Made by a program: the position numbers and the translations under genes | Part shown: positions 17,384 to 26,500 of the stretch, piece after piece | Layout of the letters: each line of letters starts with the position of its first letter | How positions within the stretch are numbered: the stretch's first letter is position 1 | Notes under the pieces: model-generated | Databases searched by the model: none | Told to the model about the DNA's origin: nothing | The model's input: only the letters and a program-made list of their open reading frames with translations | NCBI RefSeq assembly: GCF_024721995.1 | Contig: NZ_JANQBC010000003.1 | Span: forward strand, 310,001-374,000 | Direction: 5' to 3' | From: Paenibacillus radicibacter | GTDB lineage: Bacteria > Bacillota > Bacilli > Paenibacillales > NBRC-103111 | Length of the DNA: 64,000 nt

Positions 17384-19885
17384 TTATGAATATAGTGGCT
17401 TTATTTCATATAAACGCACCTCATGCGGGGTTAGCACGCATTTGAAATCAGTAGATTGTTCGATCTTCATTATTTTGCGCTCTTGAAGCGGCACAGATTT
17501 ACTATTCATATAAGCCACATCATCAGGATATAATGTTGCGGGTGCTCCCATCTCAAGCCATGTGTCGTATGCACTGCCATGACTGCGACTGAGCAGGACC
17601 TGGCGAACTTCGTAATCACCGCTCGGCAAGCCATCCACTTTAAAGTTCATCTCAAGCTCATTCATATCGCGAAATACATGATAACGATTCCGCGCATCAA
17701 TCCCCAGTGACTCATGCATGCTGTATAGACGGTCATAATGGCAATAATGATACACCATCAGCTGATACCGATCCTGCGACTTCGTCAAGCAATACCCCTT
17801 GCCTCGAGCCACTAACTGATCACCCATACGACCTAACATCTCATACGCATAATAACCTGGTTTCTTGATCCCGTTATTCGTGATGAGACCCAGACCCCCG
17901 TGAAACGTCGTTTCAGCAGGTGCAAGTTCCTCGAGCAAGTCCGTTAACGACCAATATGCGAGACTCTTCACTTCGTCGATGTTCTCGAGCACATTTTTCA
18001 CGATATAAGCCGCCTTATAAGTCGTATCATTCGTTAAGTCCCGATGAAATGGTGTCGCGTTCCACTCGGTCACATGAATGTCTGGCACATATCCCCATGC
18101 CCGCTTCAGCTTGTCCTTCAGCAGATGAACCGTCTCCTTCACATAATCCTCACAGGTGGAATGATGAATGGACTTCGGTGTCAGTCGCTGCCAGTCCAAT
18201 TGATCAGTAAAATACACGGGATAACTGTGGAACGCGATGAAATCCGGTACACACTTGCGCGCCTCACAAAATTGCAAATACGTATCCAGCCACTCGCCAG
18301 CGTGAATCGTCTCCGAGATGATGTCGGGTCCGCCCATTTGAAAGTCTGCACAGCTTGCTTTAACCGCTTCATACGTGATCGTATATAATTCGCCATACTG
18401 CTCAAACGAACCTTCCCAGAACAGCGGCATATCTGGCTCATTCCAGCAGGCGAAGTACCAAGTCTTCATCTCTTCAACGCCATAACGCTGCTTGCAATGC
18501 AGCATGAACTGTTCGATAAGCAGCTGCCAGTTACGAAGATCCTTCGGCATGCCCAGGTAACTCTTTTTATGGAAAAAGGAGAACTCACTGCTCGCCAAAT
18601 CCTTCGGCATAAACCCAAGCTCAATATACGGCCGTAGTCCAACGCTTCGAATGAAATCCAGCAGTTGATCCACATAGAAGAAATTTAAGATCGGCTGTCC
18701 ATCTGGCCCCTCTCGGTACACCATCATCTCGTCATCGAAGATCCCATGAAAGCGAATGTAGCGAAACGGAATATGCTCCTGCACCATTCGAAGCTGCCGC
18801 TGCACTTCACTATGCAGAATTTCCTTCGCCTTGCTGATCGTGCACATTTCCTGCCAGTAGGGCTTAAGCGGCTTATGCTTACCGGACACTTGCAGATGAA
18901 TCTCTTGTGTTACCGTACCCTTATCCGACCAATTATCTAACGTGCGATTGTTCTCGCTCGGCAAATACTTGAACAAGGCTTCATAGGCGTTATCTCGATC
19001 AAAGTCCAAGTACATGACATAGTTTTTCTCCGGTACTTTCGCATTTTCATGGATCGTCTCCAGCCCTTTGCGATACTGATTCGGCGAGACTTCATAAGCG
19101 TCTTTGAATACCTTATGGAACGACTTGAGACTCGGGAACCCGTGATCCATCGCAATTTGTGTAATCGAATGATCGGAATACGTAATATCTCGCATCGCCT
19201 GTTTCAAGCGGAGCTGATTCACGTACTGACTGAAGGACATCCCCATACTTTTTTGAAAAAAGCTAGATAAATACGGAACCGAAAGATGCTCTTTATCCGC
19301 AATATCGTTCAGATTAAGGGACTTCATGTAGTTATCATTAATATAATTGACGATGCTGAGCATGCGCTTCAAATACTTCGAGCTGATCCGACTACCGGCT
19401 TGTCCCTCACTCTCGCGGAACTTCCACAATAGTAAATATAAGAGCTGGAACAGCAATGATTTAATCTTGAGTTCATAGCCGTAGTTTTCTTTGTTGTAAA
19501 TCCACATCATCTCAGCAAGCAGCGAGCGAATTTCGTTGAATTTCTCTTGTTCTTCCGGTCCATAGAGAAACGACTTGCAATGAAACGTCAGATGGCCCAA
19601 ATCTGCAAAATTCGCCTTCATGAAAGACACGGGAATTTGCAAAGCTAGCAGTAAGTTATCCTCATCGGATTGGATGGCATGAATCTCATTGCTGTTAATG
19701 ACAAGTACATCTTCCTCGCGTAACGTCGATTTCTGCCGCTGCATGTAGACATCTACACTTCCCCGAAGGACGAATAACAGCTCCACACTGTCATGCCAAT
19801 GGTCTGCGACATACCGTGCTTGATGCAGAAATAGATGAATCGGCAGCTGCTTGTCGATCTGAATACTTTCATAAATATAGTCCAT
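17384..19885 (-). CDS. AraC-family regulator fused to a GH39 glycosidase domain
   Basis: An 833-residue fusion. Residues about 15-90 form a cupin-like sensor (HWHDSVELLFVLRGSVDVYMQ). Residues about 175-275 hold two helix-turn-helix units (SLNLNDIADKEHLSVPYLSSFFQKS and SITQIAMDHGFPSLKSFHKVFK). From about 330 to 800 comes a GH39 beta-xylosidase-like barrel: WNEPD (acid/base Glu near 482) and TEWN (nucleophile Glu near 606) are both present, so the domain may be catalytically competent. There is no signal peptide. It probably senses a xylo-oligosaccharide-type ligand and controls the symporter/GH3 genes. The ATG at 19885 has AAGGGG eight bases upstream; a GTG three codons earlier overlaps that site. 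A cre site lies upstream. Confidence 0.92.
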   Translation of the reverse strand: MDYIYESIQIDKQLPIHLFLHQARYVADHWHDSVELLFVLRGSVDVYMQRQKSTLREEDVLVINSNEIHAIQSDEDNLLLALQIPVSFMKANFADLGHLTFHCKSFLYGPEEQEKFNEIRSLLAEMMWIYNKENYGYELKIKSLLFQLLYLLLWKFRESEGQAGSRISSKYLKRMLSIVNYINDNYMKSLNLNDIADKEHLSVPYLSSFFQKSMGMSFSQYVNQLRLKQAMRDITYSDHSITQIAMDHGFPSLKSFHKVFKDAYEVSPNQYRKGLETIHENAKVPEKNYVMYLDFDRDNAYEALFKYLPSENNRTLDNWSDKGTVTQEIHLQVSGKHKPLKPYWQEMCTISKAKEILHSEVQRQLRMVQEHIPFRYIRFHGIFDDEMMVYREGPDGQPILNFFYVDQLLDFIRSVGLRPYIELGFMPKDLASSEFSFFHKKSYLGMPKDLRNWQLLIEQFMLHCKQRYGVEEMKTWYFACWNEPDMPLFWEGSFEQYGELYTITYEAVKASCADFQMGGPDIISETIHAGEWLDTYLQFCEARKCVPDFIAFHSYPVYFTDQLDWQRLTPKSIHHSTCEDYVKETVHLLKDKLKRAWGYVPDIHVTEWNATPFHRDLTNDTTYKAAYIVKNVLENIDEVKSLAYWSLTDLLEELAPAETTFHGGLGLITNNGIKKPGYYAYEMLGRMGDQLVARGKGYCLTKSQDRYQLMVYHYCHYDRLYSMHESLGIDARNRYHVFRDMNELEMNFKVDGLPSGDYEVRQVLLSRSHGSAYDTWLEMGAPATLYPDDVAYMNSKSVPLQERKIMKIEQSTDFKCVLTPHEVRLYEIKPLYS

Positions 19886-19930
19886 GACGTTCACCCCTTG
19901 TACAGCCGTTTATTCCCTCCATTATATCGC

Positions 19931-19944
19931 TGAATGCGTTTACA
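19931..19944. promoter_or_regulatory. CcpA cre site upstream of the AraC-GH39 gene
   Basis: TGAATGCGTTTACA fits the cre consensus and lies 45 bases upstream of the start of the AraC-GH39 gene. With the site at 17277-17290 it suggests carbon catabolite control of the whole block. Confidence 0.7.
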
Positions 19945-20251
19945 TCAATTTGTTTTGATTATTTTTCAGAAATTTTTTCTGGTAAGTCACCCAAGTCGGG
20001 GCAGGCTGGAAGGGGAAGGATGCTAATATTTTCATCGCAAAAGGATCTGTCGTATCTACTTCGTAAGTTAGCGTTGAAACCCCAATTTGCATGGCATAAC
20101 GAATTTGCTCCGTTGTTAGCTGAACGATCCATTCGAATGATTCTCCTTCTATCACACCGCGCCAGCCTACTTCTTTCAGCCAAGTAGTCATCCCTACAGA
20201 CGATTCCCATACTGATATTTGCAGCGGATACTGAAGTTCGCTTACCGCCAC
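19940..20251 (-). CDS. Short hypothetical protein, possibly a frameshifted or truncated GNAT-like remnant
   Basis: A 103-codon frame beginning with GTG. The C-terminal part (IRYAMQIGVSTLTYEVD, then ASFPFQPAPTWVTYQKKF) is laid out like the end of a GNAT acetyltransferase, but no acetyl-CoA-binding motif is visible. Just upstream, an ATG at 20290 behind GGGGGT opens a 15-codon frame (MAIESLEQLIKQLWR, then stop) that overlaps the GTG. Joining both by one frameshift gives about 117 residues, so the gene may be broken. I do not recognise the family securely. Confidence 0.4.
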   Translation of the reverse strand: MAVSELQYPLQISVWESSVGMTTWLKEVGWRGVIEGESFEWIVQLTTEQIRYAMQIGVSTLTYEVDTTDPFAMKILASFPFQPAPTWVTYQKKFLKNNQNKLM

Positions 20252-20350
20252 AACTGTTTAATTAACTGTTCCAATGATTCAATTGCCATTCTCGTACCCC
20301 CAAGAAATTAAATACGTATTTACATTCCGCATGTAATTCGTAGATTCCTT

Positions 20351-21115
20351 TTAGAACTGAGGTTCAATTCGTACAACTGTAATAGTAGCCACAGATGCAT
20401 TCGAACCTGTTAATGCAGCAATCGCATCTGCCGGGGCAAAATAATCAACATCATTAATTTGCGGCATAATCTGCAACACACCGCTAGCCCCAGTAATGTC
20501 GACAATCAAAGTAGATTTAATATGCAAATGCGATTGATTGGCGTTTCCATTGGCTTGTCGTTCCACTCCATATATAAATCCACCTAATAGAGGATTACCA
20601 TCCAAAAACAACTGACATGCGAGTACGTTGTCTACTGGATCTGTTGAATCCCCCGTTAGACCAAAAAAAACAAAATAAGTTGCTGGTCCATCAAGCATAA
20701 CGCCAGTCGTACCTACAAGCGTGATCCCTGTTCCTGTAACGTTTATTGCCTCCAAGGATATAGGGTTTACAGCAAATAAAATTTGACCGGGTACAAATAT
20801 GTGAGAGAACGTTCCTGCGCTAGTTCCAGGTATCATTCCCTGTGCTCCTGTTGCTCCCGTTAATCCTTGCAAACCTTGAGCACCTGGCAAACCTTGAGGT
20901 CCTGTTATACCCGTTATTCCATCGCCTATACCTGGAGAACCTGTGGCACCGGTCAGACCTGCAAGTCCCCTTCGACCTCTAGATCCTTGGTGTCCGATTG
21001 GACCTCGTGGACCAGTAGAACCAATTGGACCACGACATATACATTTGCATTTACCAACACACTTGGGTAGGGTAAATGGTCTTCTTTTTCGTTGCATGAG
21101 CAATTTCAACTTCAC
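20351..21115 (-). CDS. Collagen-like repeat protein 1 (BclA-like, exosporium type)
   Basis: A 254-residue protein: a basic N-terminus, a Cys cluster KCVGKCKCICRGP, about 20 Gly-X-Y triplets (residues 29-95) and a C-terminal beta-sandwich-like domain of about 150 residues (GTFSHIFVPGQILFAVN to the end). The plan resembles BclA and related glycoproteins of Bacillus spore surfaces, where trimeric collagen stalks carry a C1q-like head. No secretion signal. The start appears to be GTG at 21115, six bases after GGAGGGG. It lies 16 bases downstream of a paralogue, so the two form one operon. Confidence 0.88.
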   Translation of the reverse strand: MKLKLLMQRKRRPFTLPKCVGKCKCICRGPIGSTGPRGPIGHQGSRGRRGLAGLTGATGSPGIGDGITGITGPQGLPGAQGLQGLTGATGAQGMIPGTSAGTFSHIFVPGQILFAVNPISLEAINVTGTGITLVGTTGVMLDGPATYFVFFGLTGDSTDPVDNVLACQLFLDGNPLLGGFIYGVERQANGNANQSHLHIKSTLIVDITGASGVLQIMPQINDVDYFAPADAIAALTGSNASVATITVVRIEPQF

Positions 21116-21131
21116 CGTAAGCCCCTCCCTG

Positions 21132-21896
21132 CTAACCGATTCGAATAACTGTAATTCCAGCTACGACAGCATTATGGCTTGCTAATAAGGCGACAGCATC
21201 CGCTGGAAGAATATATACCGCATCATTAATTCTTGGAACAATCCGTAATACACTTCCAGAAGCAGGTACTGAAACTATCAATGATTCATTAATACTCAAG
21301 TGCGAGTTGTTAGCCGCACCACCGGCATCACGAGCAACACTATAAATAAAACCGCCGAATAGACCAACATTATCTAACGTTAATTGACAAGCTAATAGAT
21401 TATCAACCGGATCAGAGGAGTCTCCAGTCAAACCATAATTGACCGTGTAATTAGCAGGGCCAATTAAAGCAATACCATCCGTTCCTACCTGTGTAATTCC
21501 TGTTCCGACAATAGTAAAAGGGATAAGTGTAATCGGTACATCAACCGGAAACACCTCACCTGGCACAAGAAAATGCCCAAATGATGCGGCACTAAGTAAT
21601 CCAATTGGACCTGTTGCTCCAGTCGCTCCGGGAATACCTTGAATTCCTGTAGCCCCTTGCGGGCCAGTTGGACCTGTTGCGCCTGTTTCACCTTGCAGAC
21701 CCGTTGCCCCCGTCGCTCCTGTGGGTCCCTGATGACCCATAAGCCCTTGTGGTCCTGTCGCGCCACGTGGTCCTTGGGGTCCTGTTGCTCCGCGTGGCCC
21801 ACGGCATACGCATTTGCACTTGCAAGATCGGATCTTCTTGGGTTTGATATGCTGCTTAAGCTTGCTTGCCTCCACCTTCTTCACATGACGATCCAT
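21132..21896 (-). CDS. Collagen-like repeat protein 2 (BclA-like, exosporium type)
   Basis: A 254-residue paralogue of the next gene, with the same plan: a lysine-rich N-terminus, Cys motif [11 protein letters not shown], a Gly-X-Y stalk rich in GATGPQ and GPTGATGAT triplets, and a head domain of equal length that keeps GLTGDS.DPVDN.LACQL. The head domains are clearly homologous but the stalks differ more. ATG at 21896 follows GGGGGTGG. It is probably a spore surface protein, although no sporulation promoter was confirmed. Confidence 0.88.
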   Translation of the reverse strand: MDRHVKKVEASKLKQHIKPKKIRSCKCKCVCRGPRGATGPQGPRGATGPQGLMGHQGPTGATGATGLQGETGATGPTGPQGATGIQGIPGATGATGPIGLLSAASFGHFLVPGEVFPVDVPITLIPFTIVGTGITQVGTDGIALIGPANYTVNYGLTGDSSDPVDNLLACQLTLDNVGLFGGFIYSVARDAGGAANNSHLSINESLIVSVPASGSVLRIVPRINDAVYILPADAVALLASHNAVVAGITVIRIG

Positions 21897-21993
21897 GTAT
21901 CCACCCCCACACAGCAGTCCACTTATCGTTTGCAGTGTATGTTTGCCTGCTTGTCAGAGCATGGACGACTACCTATGGGCTGTACAATTTCAT

Positions 21994-22033
21994 AAAAAAT
22001 GACCGATTCGAGCTCTACGCCCCAACCGGTCAT
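21994..22033 (-). terminator. Terminator of the nitroreductase-fold pair
   Basis: Minus-strand ten-base stem ATGACCGGTT/AATCGGTCAT (one wobble), loop of about 15 bases, then six T. Confidence 0.78.
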
Positions 22034-22040
22034 CTATGTG

Positions 22041-22523
22041 TTACCAGACTGCTATCTGACTAGCAATCTTGCGATCTGCCGATTTCTCTTGCCTCTCATC
22101 TGCATATCCGATTGTTAGAATACCCGCAATCCTCTCATTACCTTCGATGCTAGCAAGCTTTAGCAGCTCTGTCCACTCGCTGTAATCCGCAAGATCCCAC
22201 TTCATCCCAAGGCCACTGGCTTGAGTCATGAGTTGCAAGTTCTGAATCAAACAGCTTACTGCCCCGAAGTCATCGAATTCAATAGCCATATCTTTATTCG
22301 TCTTCGCCGTTACGATCAAGCATACGGGTGCTTCCTCTATCGCTAAGGCAAGCTGGTTATCATACTTGCTCACGACATCTACTAAACGCTGTTTACCCGC
22401 TCCATCTGCATACACAAACCGCCACGGTTCACGTAACTTGTGGTTTGGCGCCCACACAGCAATATTCAACATATCCATGATCACACTTCGATCTATCGGT
22501 TGAATCTTTTCACTTAAAGACAT
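22041..22523 (-). CDS. Nitroreductase-family protein lacking the usual N-terminal Arg motif
   Basis: A 160-residue FMN-dependent nitroreductase-fold protein. LNIAVWAPNHKLREPWRFV is the family motif and IEEAPVCLIVTA and NLQLMTQASGLGMKWD follow in the usual order. The customary N-terminal RRSVR-type FMN-phosphate motif is absent: the protein starts at the following segment. The ATG at 22523 has AAGGAGG eight bases upstream, so the short start seems real. It follows its paralogue by 25 bases under the Fur box at 23236-23250. Role in iron metabolism (for example reducing a ferric chelate) is inferred only from regulation. Confidence 0.82.
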   Translation of the reverse strand: MSLSEKIQPIDRSVIMDMLNIAVWAPNHKLREPWRFVYADGAGKQRLVDVVSKYDNQLALAIEEAPVCLIVTAKTNKDMAIEFDDFGAVSCLIQNLQLMTQASGLGMKWDLADYSEWTELLKLASIEGNERIAGILTIGYADERQEKSADRKIASQIAVW

Positions 22524-22548
22524 CTGCTGCACCTCCTTATTGCGATCC

Positions 22549-23142
22549 TTATATAAATGTTACTTTCTTCTCCGCAGCCGTTCGTTTGCCGGTCTTCGGT
22601 ACTCGATCGTTATAACCCATGAACAACGTGCACACGATGCGTTCGTTGTCTTCAAGTTCAAGTGCATTCATAAAAACCTGTTTCTGCATGAACGCTTCCG
22701 TATTCCATACAAGCCCAATTCCACGCTCCCATGCAAGTAGCGAGTAGCTATGAAGCATCGCCGAAATTGCCGCATAGTCACGGTCATTCTTTATCGCATC
22801 TTGCCCCGTCTTCTGTACCACAACAAGATAAGTCGGGATACTCAAGATTTTACTAGCGAAAGATTGATTCAACTTCTTCGGCATCAAGCGATACAAGGTC
22901 TGCTCTTGCAGTGCTTCCATCATCTTGGAGACTACCTTCTCTTTAGCCTGCTGACTGGATACTAGAATGAATCGCGCGTTCGGGTCTTCCCAGTCACTAG
23001 GAATCTTCTCTGATGCAGCCTTCAGCAGCTCCATCACTGTCTCTGTTGTTACAGGGCGATCGATATAACTACGAGTCGTTCTACGCTCTCGGATTACTTG
23101 TGTTAACTGCTGTATATTTGTCAGCGCTTGTTCTTCCATCAT
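22549..23142 (-). CDS. Nitroreductase-family oxidoreductase (Fur-boxed)
   Basis: A 197-residue nitroreductase-fold protein that retains the N-terminal IRERRTTRSYIDRPV motif for FMN phosphate binding and ends with TLFMGYNDRVPKTGKR. The active-site region departs from the usual APS..N.QPW (here KIPSDWEDPNARFILV), so the substrate may be unusual. The chosen start at 23142 has GAGGGAG five bases upstream; the frame stays open to 23196. It is the first gene of a two-gene unit 94 bases downstream of a perfect Fur box, next to the catechol siderophore operon. Confidence 0.84.
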   Translation of the reverse strand: MMEEQALTNIQQLTQVIRERRTTRSYIDRPVTTETVMELLKAASEKIPSDWEDPNARFILVSSQQAKEKVVSKMMEALQEQTLYRLMPKKLNQSFASKILSIPTYLVVVQKTGQDAIKNDRDYAAISAMLHSYSLLAWERGIGLVWNTEAFMQKQVFMNALELEDNERIVCTLFMGYNDRVPKTGKRTAAEKKVTFI

Positions 23143-23235
23143 GTGCGCTCCCTCACTTCTGTATATGATTGTCGAACTATCATTTTTAAAAATCATGCAT
23201 CTGATCTAATTCATATCCGTACGACCTTACTCTAT

Positions 23236-23250
23236 TGATAATAATTATCA
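23236..23250. promoter_or_regulatory. Perfect 7-1-7 Fur box upstream of the nitroreductase pair
   Basis: TGATAATAATTATCA is a perfect 7-1-7 inverted repeat. The only downstream gene on this side is the nitroreductase-fold gene at 23142. Confidence 0.9.
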
Positions 23251-23266
23251 TTCGCAATTATGACTA

Positions 23267-23306
23267 CCACTAGACGGATTATTTTGACCACTAGCGGGAT
23301 TTTGTC
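23267..23306. repeat. Two imperfect 20-bp direct repeats
   Basis: CCACTAGACGGATTATTTTGA is followed directly by CCACTAGCGGGATTTTGTC, and a weaker third unit (TGATACGGATT) may follow. They lie between the Fur box and the terminator of the siderophore operon. Function unknown. Confidence 0.5.
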
Positions 23307-23320
23307 CTGATACGGATTCG

Positions 23321-23345
23321 AAAAAACCCCCATTTGCATGGAGGT
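23321..23345 (-). terminator. Terminator of the catechol siderophore operon
   Basis: Minus-strand stem ACCTCCAT/ATGGGGGT (one wobble), four-base loop, then six T, 35 bases after the MbtH-like stop. Confidence 0.82.
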
Positions 23346-23379
23346 TTGAAGTTTATATCGATCTTTATCGTGCCTTATA

Positions 23380-23583
23380 CTAAGCTTCTGTTATCAGACT
23401 AAGCGGACGTAGATCTGTCCAATGGGTATCGATGTATGCTAAACAGTGTTCCCTGGAAGCTTGCCCATACACGACTGTCCAACCTTGTGGTACAGGGATA
23501 AACGCCGGCCATAGGGAATACTGCTCTTCCTCATTCGTCAATACTTTATAGTCAATGTCAGCCCGTTCAAACGGATTACTCAT
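23380..23583 (-). CDS. MbtH-like protein
   Basis: A 67-residue MbtH-family protein, the usual length. [19 protein letters not shown] and the invariant Trp residues, then [10 protein letters not shown], are the family signature. MbtH-like proteins bind NRPS adenylation domains and aid their folding or activity, so the partner here is DhbF. Its ATG overlaps the dhbF stop (ATGA), showing translational coupling. Last gene of the operon. Confidence 0.97.
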   Translation of the reverse strand: MSNPFERADIDYKVLTNEEEQYSLWPAFIPVPQGWTVVYGQASREHCLAYIDTHWTDLRPLSLITEA

Positions 23584-26500
23584 CGCGGTAACGCCTCCTT
23601 CGATTCAGATGTAAGTAGGTGACGCTGTTTCAATGCTTGCAGCTTCTCGGAGAGCTGTTGACCGATAATCGTAAGCGGACCCGGCTGACATAAATCCTTA
23701 TGACGACAAGCGATGTCATGTCGCTCAATCTGCCCACCGATATACGGAATCCACATGTTCGGATCAATTGGATCGAACCAATCTGGAATGATAGTGGAGT
23801 GGAAAAACAGAAGATCACCAACGAATCGCTGCGGAACATACGAAGCTAGCAATCGAACCGAATTCTCGTACGTACGTCGAAGATTCATAATGACATGCTC
23901 ATCCAAACTTGCTAGAGCACTACTGTCACTTCGCAGAATCTCAATCGCGCTTGCCATCGTAAGAGGAACATCGCCTAGACTATCTGGATCGTATCCCCCA
24001 AGAGCCAATAAGGCGGTAAGAGCCTCTTCCTCATCCACTTCATCACGAATCGGCAAATAGTGGCTTGGGAATGCATCGAGCATCGCTAAGAATTCGACTT
24101 CTTCTCCGGCTTGCTGCAGCTGAACAGCCATCGCTTGTGCCACATTACCGCCAAGCGACCAACCAAGCAGTCGATAAGGTCCGTGCGGTTGAATGGATTG
24201 AATCTGCGCGATATAGTCAGCGGTCATTGCCTCCAATGTGCTAGGCAGCGGCTCCTCCTGCCCAATTCCGCGGGCTTGCAGTCCGTAAATCGGATACTCC
24301 ATCCCTAGATGCTTCATGAGCCCCGCATAGCACCAGCTAAGTCCTCCAGCCGGATGTACGCAGAAGATCGGCTGTTCTGAACCATGCGCCCGCAGCGGTA
24401 GAATAACTTGTAGAGCACCTTGATCGGCATCCACATCAAGCCGTTGTGCGAGTCCCGCTACTGTCGGTGTTTCGAATAGGACACCAATGCCTAGATCTAC
24501 ACCTAACGCATCACGAATACGGCTCATTAATCGCACCGCAAGTAGCGAGTGTCCGCCAAGCTCGAAGAAGCCATGATCAATTCCGACTCTTCGTATCCCT
24601 AACACTTCAGCGAACAAATCACAGAGCACTTCTTCCTGCGGCGTACGTGGGCTTCGACCATCAAGAGGCAGTTCCCAATCTGGCGCAGGTAACTGCTTAC
24701 GATCGAGCTTACCATTGGGTGTGAGTGGTAACGTCTCCATACCCACAAAGGCAGATGGAACCATATAGTCAGGTAGCGACAAGCCTGCATATTGACGAAG
24801 CTGAGCAGGATCAACAAGTCCATCTTGCGTAGAGACCACATAGGCTACAAGTCGTTGATCTCCTACTTGATCCTCACGTACCATGACAGCAACTTGCACC
24901 ACTGATGGATGTCGTACCAATACAGCTTCAATCTCCCCAAGCTCCATACGGAACCCACGAATCTTCACTTGCTGATCAGCTCGACCTAGATAATCAAGTG
25001 ATCCGTCTGGATGACACTTCGCCAAGTCACCTGTTCGATACATCCGTGAGCCTGATTCTCCATAAGGATCAGCGACAAATCGCTCTGCTGTCAGACCCAT
25101 TCTACCCCAGTACCCACGTGCTAGACCTGCTCCTGCCACATACATCTCACCTACCACCCCAGGTGGAACAGGCTGTAACGCCTCATCCAGCACATACACC
25201 CGCAAGTCAGGGATCGACTCGCCAATCAAGCTGCCACTACTCGACGCGCAGCCGCTGCGAGTCAACTCCTTATAACTGACATGCACGGTTGTTTCCGTAA
25301 TTCCATACATATTAATCAGCCGCGGTGCATCCTCCGCATGACGTGAATACCATTCTTCCAACCGTCCCAATTCCAAAGCTTCTCCACCGAAGATGATATA
25401 ACCCAGCGTTAGCGCTTCAGATATTGCGAGATTCTCACTATCTGCTTGCATCAGTTGGTAGAATGCCGATGGTGTCTGATTCAGTACAGTTACTTTCTCC
25501 TGTGCTAGTAAGGATAGGAACTCCGATGGCGAGCGACTAATCGTATGCGGTACAACGACTAGACGACCTCCATGTAGCAGCGGTCCCCATATTTCCCATA
25601 CCGAGAAGTCAAAGGCATACGAATGGAACATCGTCCACACATCATCTGCTCCGAACTGGAACCAATGCTGCGTCGAACTCATCAACCGCACGACATTGCC
25701 ATGCGGAATGACTACGCCCTTCGGCTTGCCCGTCGACCCTGAGGTGTAGATCATATAAGCAGCGTTTAGCGCGGACAACTTTCCTCTTCGATCACCATCA
25801 GTCGGGTTGCCTTTTCGCATCTGCTCGATGCGTAATCCCGTCTCAGGTGAATCCAACAGCAGTCGCTTAACAGCACCTAAATCCGGCATGCTGCTTAATG
25901 CCGATGATGAGGCAATCACGTATACCGGACGTGCATCTTCCACCATGTACAGCAATCGATCTGCTGGATAATCAGGGTCAAGTGGAACATACGCTGCGCC
26001 TGCTTTAAGTACAGCCAGAATACTTACAACCATATCCACTGAACGCGGAAGTGCTAACGCTACCCGATCATCAACGCTAACCCCTTCTGCAATTAGAAGA
26101 TGGGCTAATTGGTTAGCTCGTTCATTCAATTGAGCGTAACTGACCTGCTCCTGTTCATAAGTAACCGCAAGTGTGGTTGGATTCATCATCCCTTGTGCTT
26201 CGAACAACGCAGGAATCGTTGATGATTGGAATGTAGGTAGCGGCTTACACCAAGCTGCAAGCTGTCTGCTTCGCTCTTCTGGCGTAACAATAGGAACTGT
26301 TCGGATGAATTGATCCAGATCGTTCGCCACACATGCCAATACTTGAAGTAGTCGAGCTGCCATGCCCTCTATCGTCTGCCGATCGAACAGATCGGAACTA
26401 AATTCAATAAGCCCCTCTAACCCTTCTGGACTGCCGTCTACACCCCGTTTTTCATTAAACTCGAACGTTAAGTCAAACTTCGCCGTATCCGCACTCTCAA

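Noticed and set aside
20850-21800. Short GC-rich repeats in the collagen-like genes considered as a CRISPR array
   Set aside because: The period is nine bases (Gly-X-Y codons), in frame with two proteins, with no spacer pattern or cas genes.
21897-21990. Possible sigma-K promoter for the collagen-like operon
   Set aside because: CATAGGTAG on the minus strand only partly fits the sigma-K -10 motif and no convincing -35 was found.
24905-25279. A plus-strand frame of 124 codons inside dhbF
   Set aside because: It is antisense to the A2 domain with Thr-code residues intact on the minus strand; there is no initiation site.
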